Source: a virus. Taken from it: DNA of 48,558 nt. The stretch lies in IMG/VR virus record IMGVR_UViG_3300030393_000006, positions 1-48,558 of that record; one strand, written 5' to 3'. Positions 37,431 to 44,999 of the stretch are shown piece by piece. Position 1 is the stretch's first letter; each line of letters begins with the position of its first letter. A model generated the notes under the pieces. The model was not told where the DNA came from. It worked only from the letters and a program-made list of their open reading frames with translations, and searched no databases. The position numbers were made by a program, and so were the translations under genes.

Positions 37431-37627
37431 TAAAAAATCCCCCACAAAAATAAGCCCCAACCAACAACACTAACAGCACAAGCCGCAATGTATTTCAAAT
37501 TACCAACAGCAAGCGCCATTGATAATATTTTATGTGTCGTGCGCCCAGTAAATTTGCTTTCTTTATGCGCCTCAACTTCAATGCGCGACTGATAACGATT
37601 AATAAATCTTAGTAGTTTTTGTTTCAT
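37430..37627 (-). CDS. small membrane protein of the same cassette
   Basis: 65 residues: basic N-terminus (MKQKLLRFINRYQSRIEVEA), then two short hydrophobic spans (about 33-50 and 53-65). AGGAGC precedes the ATG. First gene after the nested class I promoter at 37650-37684; TAATG overlap with the next gene suggests a two-subunit system. Confidence 0.6.
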   Translation of the reverse strand: MKQKLLRFINRYQSRIEVEAHKESKFTGRTTHKILSMALAVGNLKYIAACAVSVVGWGLFLWGIF

Positions 37628-37649
37628 TTTAATAGCTCCTTAAATAATA

Positions 37650-37684
37650 AAGCCCACAATAAATTAATATTGCGGGCTTGTCAA
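37650..37684 (-). promoter_or_regulatory. class I promoter nested in a 12-bp terminator stem
   Basis: Minus strand: AAAAACCG, TTGACA (37679-37684), 17 bases, TATTGT (37656-37661). AAGCCCGCAATA (37668-37679) pairs with TATTGTGGGCTT (37650-37661, one G-U), loop TTAATT, then TATTATTT. Clearest example of the chimera. Confidence 0.8.
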
Positions 37685-37697
37685 CGGTTTTTAGTTA

Positions 37698-38276
37698 CTA
37701 GGTTTTGTAGTTAAATCCTCTCAAGCTGTAAACGCTAACCTGTGCCGCTGGCGACGAGCTTAACCCTTGCGATACAAGCGACGCGCTAGGTATTCCAGCT
37801 ATAAGACTGCCAAAGTCAGTACCTAGCGAACTTCTAGCGAACACTTGACGAACAAGCAGTCCTGATGGAAATTCGGCGGGGCTGAAATCAAAAAATATTT
37901 CAACTTGCCTGCTGTCATCAATCTTAACATCAACTGAGTTTCCAATATTAATCCAGCTAGCTCCGTTATCAGTGGATATTTGCGCCTGTAAAAATAATTC
38001 GGATTCCCCAGAACTTGCGCCAACTCTTGCCGCTCTCGCTCTGGTTTTAAAGAAGAATGCGCCGCCCTTCAAGACTTTAAAGAACTTTCCAGTGTCGTCA
38101 TATTCAACCAGTCCGTTTATTGATGTTTTTGACTCGCCGAAGTCAATGGAAGAAAGTAGGTCAGTTACAGCATCTTGCTGGTCTAGGCTCGTAAAGCTTT
38201 CCTCAAGCTCCCATATTCCGTACTCGCTTATCATTGAACTTACTTGAGAGGCGGTTAATATGCTTGGCAATGTCAT
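37698..38276 (-). CDS. virion-associated protein, unknown
   Basis: 192 residues, beta-rich with an N-terminal helical part (ILTASQVSSMISEYGIWELE). A jelly-roll-like segment with NNGASWINIGNSVDVKID in the middle. Sits between capsid-decoration candidate and cassette; structural role inferred from position only. Confidence 0.5.
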   Translation of the reverse strand: MTLPSILTASQVSSMISEYGIWELEESFTSLDQQDAVTDLLSSIDFGESKTSINGLVEYDDTGKFFKVLKGGAFFFKTRARAARVGASSGESELFLQAQISTDNGASWINIGNSVDVKIDDSRQVEIFFDFSPAEFPSGLLVRQVFARSSLGTDFGSLIAGIPSASLVSQGLSSSPAAQVSVYSLRGFNYKT

Positions 38277-38279
38277 TAA

Positions 38280-38660
38280 CTACCCCTTGAAGCTACTAAC
38301 GGTCAGTATCGCATGGGTAGCGCCGCCGCTATCAGTTATGTTTAACTCAGCTTTTGCGAACCTATACGACCCGCTCATAACGCCCACCAGCTCATTAGTC
38401 CCTCCAAGGGTTAGTATGCCGTTACTGTCCGAATTAACCTGCATTACCCCGTATTCGTCGCCGTTGATAGTCGCAGAAAAAACAACTGTGCCAGCCATGT
38501 CTGATTTGCTAACGATTTTAGTACACTGAGCATCGCTGTAAAATGTAATGCTGACGTAATGATCTTTAAATAACCCCGTCATCTCCTTTGACATAATAAC
38601 GCCATCAGAAATTGGGGTTTTTAACGACTCTACCTTTGCACTGTTAGAACCTACCGCCAT
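38280..38660 (-). CDS. putative capsid decoration or connector protein
   Basis: 126 residues, entirely beta-rich (SDMAGTVVFSATINGDEYGV, then LVGVMSGSYRFAKAELNIT). Compact Ig-like/decoration-like protein in the head module, just downstream of the coat gene group. Function inferred from position. Confidence 0.5.
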   Translation of the reverse strand: MAVGSNSAKVESLKTPISDGVIMSKEMTGLFKDHYVSITFYSDAQCTKIVSKSDMAGTVVFSATINGDEYGVMQVNSDSNGILTLGGTNELVGVMSGSYRFAKAELNITDSGGATHAILTVSSFKG

Positions 38661-38661
38661 T

Positions 38662-38811
38662 CTACTTACCTCGCGTTTTTGGTTTCGCCTTTGGTTTTGC
38701 TTTCGGTTTGTCTTCTTTCAGCGTATCGCAAAGTAATGCGCGCGGATCATCTGCGTTAACCGTGATGTTTCGACCGTTTAAGATTATTTTCTTGGTTTCT
38801 AAAATTGCCAT
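38662..38811 (-). CDS. small basic protein after the coat gene
   Basis: 49 residues (MAILETKKIILNGRNITVNA...), ending in a lysine/proline tail (DKPKAKPKAKPKTRGK). GGAAAAA precedes the ATG (38809-38811). Overlooked because of its length; starts 17 bases after the coat-gene terminator, its stop is 1 base before the next ATG. Possibly a small virion or DNA-contacting protein. Confidence 0.6.
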   Translation of the reverse strand: MAILETKKIILNGRNITVNADDPRALLCDTLKEDKPKAKPKAKPKTRGK

Positions 38812-38821
38812 AATTTTTCCA

Positions 38822-38859
38822 ATAAAAAAGGGTATCGAATTGATACCCTTATTTTAACA
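38822..38859 (-). terminator. coat-gene terminator with promoter-like -10 upstream
   Basis: Minus-strand AAGGGTATC-AATTC-GATACCCTT (38828-38850) then TTTTATT: strong terminator for the coat transcript. Directly before it TGTTAAAAT resembles the extended -10 of class II (TG-T-TAAAAT at 38851-38859), the same geometry as at 37098 and 44313. Confidence 0.7.
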
Positions 38860-38877
38860 CATTTAGCAACTAGGGTT

Positions 38878-40044
38878 TTAGCCTAGTAGTTGCGCCGCGT
38901 GTTCAGGCTTGATACCTTTAACGCCCCAAGCTAGTGCAACTTCCCACTTGTTTTTGCGTGCGCCTTTCCAGTGCGAAATCTCGAAAGATAAACCACTAAC
39001 TGGATCGGTGATAACCATGCTGTCTGCGCGGCCGTCACCCTCAGCAGGCATTGCGGGGGCACGAGTAACAAGCTGAATACTTTCACGGTCAAACGCCATG
39101 CCTACCTCAGCAGCAGCACCAACCGCAACGGCGTCATTAGCAGAGGTAGCAACACGAAGGCCGTTACCGCCAATAATAACATCACCCGTTGCTGAGTTAC
39201 CAATAGTCACATCTTCAACAACTACATACTTGTCATCACCACCAGCAAACGTGATTGTTTGGCCTGCAACTAGCGTTAGCGTATCATCGGCGTCACAAGT
39301 AACATTGATTGTTGTTGAGCCGATAGCGTTAATGCCCGTTACGGTTGGGTCGCCAGTTAAGCCGCCTGCCGCTACGTCACTCAATGCGCCAGATTCGCGA
39401 ACGGTGAAGCCTCGAACCATCTTGTTGCCGAGAGCGCCTTGACGTAAGAAGTCTGTATCACCTGAGCGATCTACGTCTGATAACTGTGTTAAGTTACCGA
39501 AGTTAACACCCGCAGTGGTATCCATTACTAATTGCATATCACCAGTTGGCGCACCGTTATCAACCAAGATCTTACGAAGCTGGTTAAGGTCGTTTAAGTT
39601 GGTAGCAAACGGGGTCGTGCCAGCCGTGCCGTAAGCACGTGAAGCATTTGCGCGAGCTTCGTCTGCTACGTCTTGTTCAATTTCATTAACAAGAGTGCGC
39701 ATTGCTTGAGCAATTTCTTTAACTTGAAACTCGTTAACGCCTGAGCCGTTATTAAGGCCGCGAGTTTCTTCACCAGTAATACCGAAAGTAACTGATTTAG
39801 ATTTCGTGATTTTAACATCAACGTGATTAACGGTTTTATCAGTTGGTTCTGATATCGTCATCGATGGCGAAATATCGCTTGACGTTGAAGCTGTAGAGAT
39901 TGGTACGCGAATTGCTTCGTTTACCGCTGCCGCCGTGCCGCTTAAATTTGTACCCACAGCAGGAATGTAGCCCGTTAATTCACGTGATACCTTGTCCAAT
40001 GCTGCGTATAAATCAGGGATTAAACCTGTTAGTGTATTAGCCAT
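38878..40044 (-). CDS. major capsid protein, P22 coat-like
   Basis: 388 residues. Phrases of the P22 coat-like family: N-terminal helix (MANTLTGLIPDLYAALDKVS), VTFGITGEETRG, KEIAQAMRTLVNEIEQDVAD, and a C-terminal LSFEISHWKGARKNKWEVAL. A central inserted domain (about 225-310, Thr/Val/Gly-rich) would be the surface domain. Preceded by scaffold and followed by a strong terminator, consistent with the most abundant late protein. Confidence 0.85.
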   Translation of the reverse strand: MANTLTGLIPDLYAALDKVSRELTGYIPAVGTNLSGTAAAVNEAIRVPISTASTSSDISPSMTISEPTDKTVNHVDVKITKSKSVTFGITGEETRGLNNGSGVNEFQVKEIAQAMRTLVNEIEQDVADEARANASRAYGTAGTTPFATNLNDLNQLRKILVDNGAPTGDMQLVMDTTAGVNFGNLTQLSDVDRSGDTDFLRQGALGNKMVRGFTVRESGALSDVAAGGLTGDPTVTGINAIGSTTINVTCDADDTLTLVAGQTITFAGGDDKYVVVEDVTIGNSATGDVIIGGNGLRVATSANDAVAVGAAAEVGMAFDRESIQLVTRAPAMPAEGDGRADSMVITDPVSGLSFEISHWKGARKNKWEVALAWGVKGIKPEHAAQLLG

Positions 40045-40053
40045 TTTTATGCC

Positions 40054-40812
40054 TTAGTCTATAACTGTTGTATTTTTAAAGTCGAATTTAGATTTTCGGT
40101 ATGGCGTTAACGCTTCGAATTCAGCGCGGCTAATCGCTTTGCTTGCTCCGCTGTCGTTGCCACCTTTACTACCGTGTCCGCCCTTACTTGATGCGAACTT
40201 AGCATATCCCGCATACATTGGGTTTTGGTTTAAAACCTCAATATAACGCTCTACGCTACCGTCAACAGCTTCACCACTGGCATTTGTGAAAACGGCTTTA
40301 CCACCAACATTTTTAATGTGGCCATCGAGTACAAGCAACTTGCTCAGTCCCGCAGCCATATCTGGCGATGTAAATTGTGTAGCGATTGACATTGCCAATG
40401 CACTATTATCTTTCTCTGCGATTTGCGCGTTTAGCTGGTCGTACTTCGTTTGCCACTCTGCGCCCGTTGCTTCAACGGTTGATAGCTTGTCCTGCATTTG
40501 CTGCATCTGTAGCTTGTGCAGCTCTGAGTGCTCGCCGTTATCTTTTAGCTTCGTCATTTGTTCAGCTAGCGCAGCTTCTTGTGCAGCTTGCGCCGCCGCA
40601 GCTTGTTCGGCTTGCTTCTCTTCGATACTAGATCGAAATGAGCCAAACTCATTTTTAAGCGTGTTCAACTGACCTAAATTTCTAAAAGTCTCTTTCTTTT
40701 GTTCCGCTAAGCTTTTGTGCATAAAAACGGTTGTGCCGTCTTGCTCAAATGGGACAAAGCTCTCTTTTGCATCTTGCGGAACGTCCGCTTCGTTGCTGTA
40801 CTCTAATTGCAT
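40054..40812 (-). CDS. scaffolding protein
   Basis: 252 residues from the ATG at 40810-40812 (MQLEYSNEADVPQDAKESFV). Long coiled coil at about 50-130 (AAAAQAAQEAALAEQMTKL...), Gly-Ser-rich flexible part, and C-terminal basic EALTPYRKSKFDFKNT. This layout and the position between portal and coat gene mark the scaffold. Leader hairpin GATAG-GGT-CTATC places AGGG before the start. Confidence 0.8.
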   Translation of the reverse strand: MQLEYSNEADVPQDAKESFVPFEQDGTTVFMHKSLAEQKKETFRNLGQLNTLKNEFGSFRSSIEEKQAEQAAAAQAAQEAALAEQMTKLKDNGEHSELHKLQMQQMQDKLSTVEATGAEWQTKYDQLNAQIAEKDNSALAMSIATQFTSPDMAAGLSKLLVLDGHIKNVGGKAVFTNASGEAVDGSVERYIEVLNQNPMYAGYAKFASSKGGHGSKGGNDSGASKAISRAEFEALTPYRKSKFDFKNTTVID

Positions 40813-40825
40813 GATAGACCCTATC
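40813..40825 (-). promoter_or_regulatory. leader hairpin carrying the ribosome-binding site
   Basis: Minus-strand GATAG-GGT-CTATC immediately before the scaffold ATG; the AGGG of the stem and loop is the likely ribosome-binding site. The same hairpin with an A-T in place of the outer G-C pair precedes TerS (47498-47510). Confidence 0.6.
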
Positions 40826-40851
40826 TTAATTGCATTTTGTTTGTGTAAACT

Positions 40852-40860
40852 ATTATAGCA
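40852..40860 (-). promoter_or_regulatory. class II promoter for scaffold and coat
   Basis: Minus-strand TGCTATAAT (-10 at 40852-40857), then AGTTTACACAAACAAAATGC and the scaffold start 40 bases later. Confidence 0.65.
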
Positions 40861-40874
40861 CAATTAACTATTTG

Positions 40875-42335
40875 TTAGTCAAATTGACTAATTGTGCCGC
40901 TACCCATTTCTAACTCTTGCATTATTACCTCGATTTCGGCTTGCAATACGCCTCCAGCTTTTAGCTGTCTTTGCGCTTCTTCTAGCGAGATTACGCTCAT
41001 GTTGTACTCATTGATAATCGCCGCTCGCTCAGCAGGCTCTAGCTTGCTAGTGTTAAATTCTTTATTTAGCATTACCTTAATTTCAGGCTCTCCGCCTGTA
41101 GTCATGAAGCGGTAACAAATCTCAAGCATATCGGTAAAAGCTTCTTCACATGAATTAGCGGTACTAACCAAAGCCGCCATTTGTTCTGCGCTCTTGATTT
41201 TTGCAACGCCAACGGCCTCCTCTTTTGCATCACTAGTATCAAATGAGCCACCAAGCGCCCTGACTTCTTTTTCGTTTCTATCTGAAAAATTAAAGAAATA
41301 AGAATTATCGGCGTTAGACTCTAGGTAGCTTATATCAACGCCGTCTGGCAAGTTTATTCCGCCTTCTGCGCCCAGCTTTATTTGCTTGCTGCCGTTAAGC
41401 TCATTGTAGATTTCGCCACTGCCAGCGCTCCATCCCGTAGATTTAACCGTAGGCTGCGCGAATCGGTGTAGGACTTCCTGTAAATTTGCACTGTTGCGGT
41501 ATCTAGATAAGGCTTTTAGCGCGATTGGGTATAAGATTCCAAACCCTTTAGGGACTCTATTTATTTCGCTTGAATCGTCGGTAACAATACGAAACGGCAA
41601 AGAATCGAACCTTTGACCGTTTGCTAATGGGTATTCCTTTTCGCTGATCTCGTCCTTTCCTGACTCGTCAGTTGTAATTAGCTGTTGATAGTAAAAGCCG
41701 TCATCGTCAAGCGCAAGTATCAAGTGATTTGTTTTCTCTTCGCGTTCGAACGTGTCTTTATTAACTGATGTTGTTTTTTCTGACAACTTGGCGTATGACA
41801 TTTGATAAACGCCATTGACTACCGAGAAGTCCCAATCAACCAAGCTTTCTCGCGGATAGTGCTTTATTGATGCTTTTAGCCCTAGTGCCTTAGCCTGTGT
41901 TACCGTCATATTGTCGTCTTGCACCAAACCATTAAAATCAGCAAGAAGGCAGTGAAACTTAACCTGCAGAATATTATCGGCGGTTGACTCTATCGCTTTT
42001 TTCAATGACGTTCCGCTGCCGTCGCTATCATCTATTAGGTATTCAATTTGTGATGGTAATTCAAAAACAGGCTCGACCGCATTAAACGCACCATTAAGCC
42101 CAACTAAAGTCTTGCTAGTAAACCCGTCAAACTCCGCCGCCGCCTTAAAGCGTAAATACCGCGCTTTTGCAGCGTCGCTTGTTTGGTCTACGTCGCTAGG
42201 GTGCGGGAGGTATGTTAATCCGCCGTTTCTAGACTTTACAGCGAGCTGACCATCTACGCAGTCGCGAATTTTTCTAACTTCGTCAATTGTTGCGCTGTAG
42301 TCTGGGTGCTTTATACCCATCATTGAATCTGTCAT
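40875..42335 (-). CDS. portal protein (DUF4055 type)
   Basis: 486 residues. DUF4055-style portal: opening HPDYSATIDEVRKIRDCVDG, TYLPHPSDVDQTSDAAKARY, FDGFTSKTLVGLNG, then NRVPKGFGILYPIALKALSR and YRNSANLQEVLHRFAQP. Forms the DNA-entry vertex ring. ATG at 42335. Unusually, the MuF-like gene precedes rather than follows it, with an antisense cassette between them. Confidence 0.85.
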   Translation of the reverse strand: MTDSMMGIKHPDYSATIDEVRKIRDCVDGQLAVKSRNGGLTYLPHPSDVDQTSDAAKARYLRFKAAAEFDGFTSKTLVGLNGAFNAVEPVFELPSQIEYLIDDSDGSGTSLKKAIESTADNILQVKFHCLLADFNGLVQDDNMTVTQAKALGLKASIKHYPRESLVDWDFSVVNGVYQMSYAKLSEKTTSVNKDTFEREEKTNHLILALDDDGFYYQQLITTDESGKDEISEKEYPLANGQRFDSLPFRIVTDDSSEINRVPKGFGILYPIALKALSRYRNSANLQEVLHRFAQPTVKSTGWSAGSGEIYNELNGSKQIKLGAEGGINLPDGVDISYLESNADNSYFFNFSDRNEKEVRALGGSFDTSDAKEEAVGVAKIKSAEQMAALVSTANSCEEAFTDMLEICYRFMTTGGEPEIKVMLNKEFNTSKLEPAERAAIINEYNMSVISLEEAQRQLKAGGVLQAEIEVIMQELEMGSGTISQFD

Positions 42336-42362
42336 TTAAAATAGTCCCGATAAATTTTAGTG

Positions 42363-42371
42363 ATTATAACA
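42363..42371 (-). promoter_or_regulatory. class II promoter for portal
   Basis: Minus-strand TGTTATAAT (-10 at 42363-42368), upstream of the portal ATG at 42335, back to back with the plus-strand class I promoter at 42383. Confidence 0.65.
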
Positions 42372-42382
42372 TTAATTAACTG

Positions 42383-42410
42383 TTGATATTGGCGGCATAG
42401 TTGGTAAGAT
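42383..42410 (+). promoter_or_regulatory. class I promoter of the antisense cassette
   Basis: AATTAACTG, TTGATA (42383-42388), 16 bases, TAAGAT (42405-42410), with GGTAAGATG as at 20216. Confidence 0.65.
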
Positions 42411-42439
42411 GTGAAAACTTAAATAAATGGGAAGTAGAA

Positions 42440-42712
42440 ATGAATAAAACACAACGCTTATGGGATTACATCGATGAGAATCACGAAGGTAGCGCGTCAG
42501 CGTTTGCGCGGTCAATCGGAAAATTTAGGCAAGAAGTTAATCGCTGGAATTGCAAGCTTAAACCAGAAGGTCACAAAGGGCGCTGGCATAGTGCAATTGT
42601 AAAAGACGGCGCTGTATGGATGCGATGCAATATGATTCGAAAGGATTACACGTTAACGCATCATAATGGTGATATGTATCGGCACGTTTTTACGTTGGAG
42701 AGCTTAAAATGA
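42440..42712 (+). CDS. HTH-like small protein of the antisense cassette
   Basis: 90 residues from the ATG at 42440 (TGGGAAG upstream). LWDYIDENHEGSASAFARSI followed by GKFRQEVNRWN looks like a Cro/YdaS-type HTH (a helix, then a small residue, then AFA..IG....V.RW). The remainder is a C-terminal beta segment. It lies on the strand opposite the late genes. Possibly a repressor-like or regulator protein. Confidence 0.6.
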   Translation: MNKTQRLWDYIDENHEGSASAFARSIGKFRQEVNRWNCKLKPEGHKGRWHSAIVKDGAVWMRCNMIRKDYTLTHHNGDMYRHVFTLESLK

Positions 42713-42783
42713 AAGAGCTCGCAAAATCACTAGGGTATGCAACTTTGTTTTTCGGGTCTTTATGCTTAGTTTATGTCGTTTAA
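42709..42783 (+). CDS. 24-residue hydrophobic peptide
   Basis: MKELAKSLGYATLFFGSLCL ends VYVV: one membrane span. ATGA overlap with the preceding gene; downstream 11-base overlap with the next small gene. Part of a four-gene overlapping cassette. Confidence 0.5.
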   Translation: MKELAKSLGYATLFFGSLCLVYVV

Positions 42784-42889
42784 CACATACACAAAATACA
42801 AAACCAGCGTGACAGATATTATTGAGCGCGGGATAGTGCTGGTTACGCCTGTTTTGTTTTTATTATTTTTATGGTGGATTTATGGGTAA
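42773..42889 (+). CDS. 38-residue membrane peptide
   Basis: MSFNTYTKYKTSVTDIIERG followed by a single membrane span (IVLVTPVLFLLFLWWIYG). Its end overlaps the start of 42882-43154 by eight bases. Small size and hydrophobicity resemble toxin-like or exclusion peptides, unproven. Confidence 0.5.
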   Translation: MSFNTYTKYKTSVTDIIERGIVLVTPVLFLLFLWWIYG

Positions 42890-43154
42890 GTTCGTAAGAG
42901 GGCAACAGGTTTTTGCCGTAGATACTGGCGAGATAGGAATTGTTAGTATGGTTACTGGCTCAGGGATTTTGTTGTCGCACAGCGATAAGCCTTGCAATGC
43001 GGATTGCTTGCTTCCTTACTTTCAGTATTGGCAACAAAACACAATACTAGACGTAGGCGCCAAAAGCCTAAAAGAGCTACCCGCCGCAGATAAAGCAGCG
43101 AGAATAGCAAATAGCGCAATTGAACTTATGATTAATCAAGCCCCGCCAACCTAA
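42882..43154 (+). CDS. last protein of the antisense cassette, unknown
   Basis: 90 residues: beta-rich N-terminus (GQQVFAVDTGEIGIVSMVTG) then a helical C-terminus. The stop lies inside the 3' end of the convergent MuF-like gene (43132-43154). Not recognised; resembles small SH3-like nucleic-acid-binding domains by pattern only. Confidence 0.55.
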   Translation: MGKFVRGQQVFAVDTGEIGIVSMVTGSGILLSHSDKPCNADCLLPYFQYWQQNTILDVGAKSLKELPAADKAARIANSAIELMINQAPPT

Positions 43155-44286
43155 ACGCCTTATCAGCAACGCCGCTTTCTTTTAGTTCTTTAATCGAAAG
43201 CGGTCTTCCTGTAATATCTGAGAATTTGCTAATAGGCAATTTACCATCCAAAAACAATTTAGCGCCCGTTACGCCCAAACTTGATTCTACATACTTTCTA
43301 GGCTGCAATCGTAAAAACTCGCCGCTAGTCATATCGCTCGGAACTTTCTGTACGCCGTAACGTGAGTCTTTATTCCCGCGTCGCTTGGTTGAATAATCGA
43401 CATCGTTTGTCGTACCCTGTACCGCTGGTTTTGTTCCTTCGAGTGGGTCGATTCCTTTTAACCTTACCAAGTAGGTACTACGGCAATTCATATGCTGTGG
43501 AATGCGAGGATAGCTTTTGTCTTCAATCGGCCATTCTTGCAAGTTCCACTTCATACACGTTTTTGATGTGCGATTATCCATTACCGCATAAAAAATGCGC
43601 GTCTCAATAATATCTTTGTTTGCTGCGTAAGTTCGGTCACGCGCAGAATTTGAGTAATGACTAACGCCAGTACGAACAAGTGAGGCCGCCTGGTTTTTTA
43701 CCTTGCCTTGCAAAATCCCGCCTTGGTAAAGCTTTGTCCTGCGATTGTAAGTACCGCGAATGTTTCGTTCTATTTCGCTATTTGTTAAATCTGCGTTGTA
43801 ACCTGCGTCAATTTGACCAATTATTGCTTTGCTTGACGAATCTATGTTGTTTTTGACGAATGATTCCCACACTCCTGATTGAGCTGCCGACCCAGAAGTT
43901 AAGACCATTGTTGCCGCATTTGCATAGCTTGCCAATATCTTTTCATTGGGTATTTTGAATGGTTGACCTAGAAAGTCATCGTAAATATCGCTTACATGCT
44001 CAGCATCAAGCGGCATCATTTCAATCATATCTTGCGTGACCAAATCAAATCCTTTCGCCATTTCTTCGATCATCGCTTGACGTATTATCGAGTCAATTTG
44101 TTTTCTATCGGCTTTATTTAGGCTTGAATACTCGCCAAACTCACCAAGCAGGGATGGCAATTGTTTAGCGAAATCATTAATAGATTTTCCGATGTGCAGA
44201 TTAATTAGGTGTGATGCAAACCTAGCTAAATAAGATTCGCGCCTAACTAATGATTCAATTATTGTATCTTCGTTTGGAGTTGCCAT
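43132..44286 (-). CDS. MuF/SPP1 gp7-like head morphogenesis protein
   Basis: 384 residues. Conserved MuF motif near the C-terminus: VMDNRTSKTCMKWN...PRIPQHMNCRSTYL (DxRTxxxC ... P..H.NCRS). These proteins are injected with or bound to the portal and act in head assembly. ATG follows the U-run of the hairpin at 44291-44310. Its 3' end overlaps the antisense cassette by 23 bases. Confidence 0.8.
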   Translation of the reverse strand: MATPNEDTIIESLVRRESYLARFASHLINLHIGKSINDFAKQLPSLLGEFGEYSSLNKADRKQIDSIIRQAMIEEMAKGFDLVTQDMIEMMPLDAEHVSDIYDDFLGQPFKIPNEKILASYANAATMVLTSGSAAQSGVWESFVKNNIDSSSKAIIGQIDAGYNADLTNSEIERNIRGTYNRRTKLYQGGILQGKVKNQAASLVRTGVSHYSNSARDRTYAANKDIIETRIFYAVMDNRTSKTCMKWNLQEWPIEDKSYPRIPQHMNCRSTYLVRLKGIDPLEGTKPAVQGTTNDVDYSTKRRGNKDSRYGVQKVPSDMTSGEFLRLQPRKYVESSLGVTGAKLFLDGKLPISKFSDITGRPLSIKELKESGVADKAFRLAGLD

Positions 44287-44290
44287 AAAA

Positions 44291-44321
44291 AAGCCCTATT
44301 CTGTGATAGGGCATTATAGCA
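44291..44321 (-). promoter_or_regulatory. class II promoter overlapping a terminator hairpin
   Basis: Minus-strand TGCTATAAT (-10 at 44313-44318), immediately followed by GCCCTAT-CACAGA-ATAGGGC, six T and the MuF-like ATG. AGGG in the 3' arm doubles as the ribosome-binding site. Confidence 0.7.
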
Positions 44322-44348
44322 TTGTTATTTTGAAACAAAATAAATCAG

Positions 44349-44657
44349 CTAATAATCATATGTTCTTTTAAATATTTCAGGCTTGCATGGATAAAACTCT
44401 CCGCTCACACCTTTAATTATGTAATCACCAACAGAGGCTAGCTGAGTATCTCCATTTGATTCTAGAGTTCTTATAAAAATCCCACCGTCAGATTTAACTA
44501 TGTTGCAGTATTCATCAAACTTGTCGGACGCCATATCGAAATCTGTATTAACTGTTTGCCCCATAAATTCTAGGGCTAATCTTATTGATCTATTGTTTAG
44601 CTCCAGCAAAACAGCCTCGACGACCACTGGCTTTTTTGTTGCTTTTATTACTGTCAT
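44349..44657 (-). CDS. phage protein with GEFYPCKP motif
   Basis: 102 residues. Conserved ending VGDYIIKGVSGEFYPCKPEI followed by F, with an ATKKPVVVEAV opening: a very widespread family of small phage proteins of unknown function. Lies in the cassette at 44349-44944 with a class I promoter. ATG at 44657 after AGAGATAAATT. Confidence 0.7.
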   Translation of the reverse strand: MTVIKATKKPVVVEAVLLELNNRSIRLALEFMGQTVNTDFDMASDKFDEYCNIVKSDGGIFIRTLESNGDTQLASVGDYIIKGVSGEFYPCKPEIFKRTYDY

Positions 44658-44788
44658 AATTTATCTCTATTTTACGTAACGCATATCAGTTACAGTGTTG
44701 TGATGTTACCTGTTTGGGTTACTTGTTTATGTCGCATCAGTAGCAAAGCTCATTTGTTATCCTTAGTGGCCGACTTGTGTTTGTTCGT

Positions 44789-44944
44789 TCACGTTTCATC
44801 CTTAAGTGTTATAAGCGTAAAAGAATAACACAGCAAGCAAAATACCACATCAATCCAAAAATCACGACTTAACCCACCAACTTCGTAATCACACCAAGCG
44901 AAGCTGCTCCAAAAAATAGCCAATATAAAAAATATAACGCTCAT
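44789..44944 (-). CDS. 51-residue membrane protein
   Basis: MSVIFFILAIFWSSFAWCDY, an acidic/basic loop (EVGGLSRDFWID) and a second span (VVFCLLCYSFTLITL). GGAGG six bases upstream. First gene after the class I promoter at 44969-44996. The 130 bases after it contain only very short frames (9 and 8 codons). Function unknown. Confidence 0.6.
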   Translation of the reverse strand: MSVIFFILAIFWSSFAWCDYEVGGLSRDFWIDVVFCLLCYSFTLITLKDET

Positions 44945-44968
44945 TTGTTAACCTCCAATTAAAAGACC

Positions 44969-44996
44969 ACTGTAACACTTCCATGTGTTATGTCAA
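44969..44996 (-). promoter_or_regulatory. class I promoter inside a palindrome
   Basis: Minus strand TTGACA (44991-44996), 16 bases, TACAGT (44969-44974). TAACAC-ATGGAA-GTGTTA (44973-44990) places its 5' arm after the -35 and 3' arm over the -10. Confidence 0.65.
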
Positions 44997-44999
44997 CGA

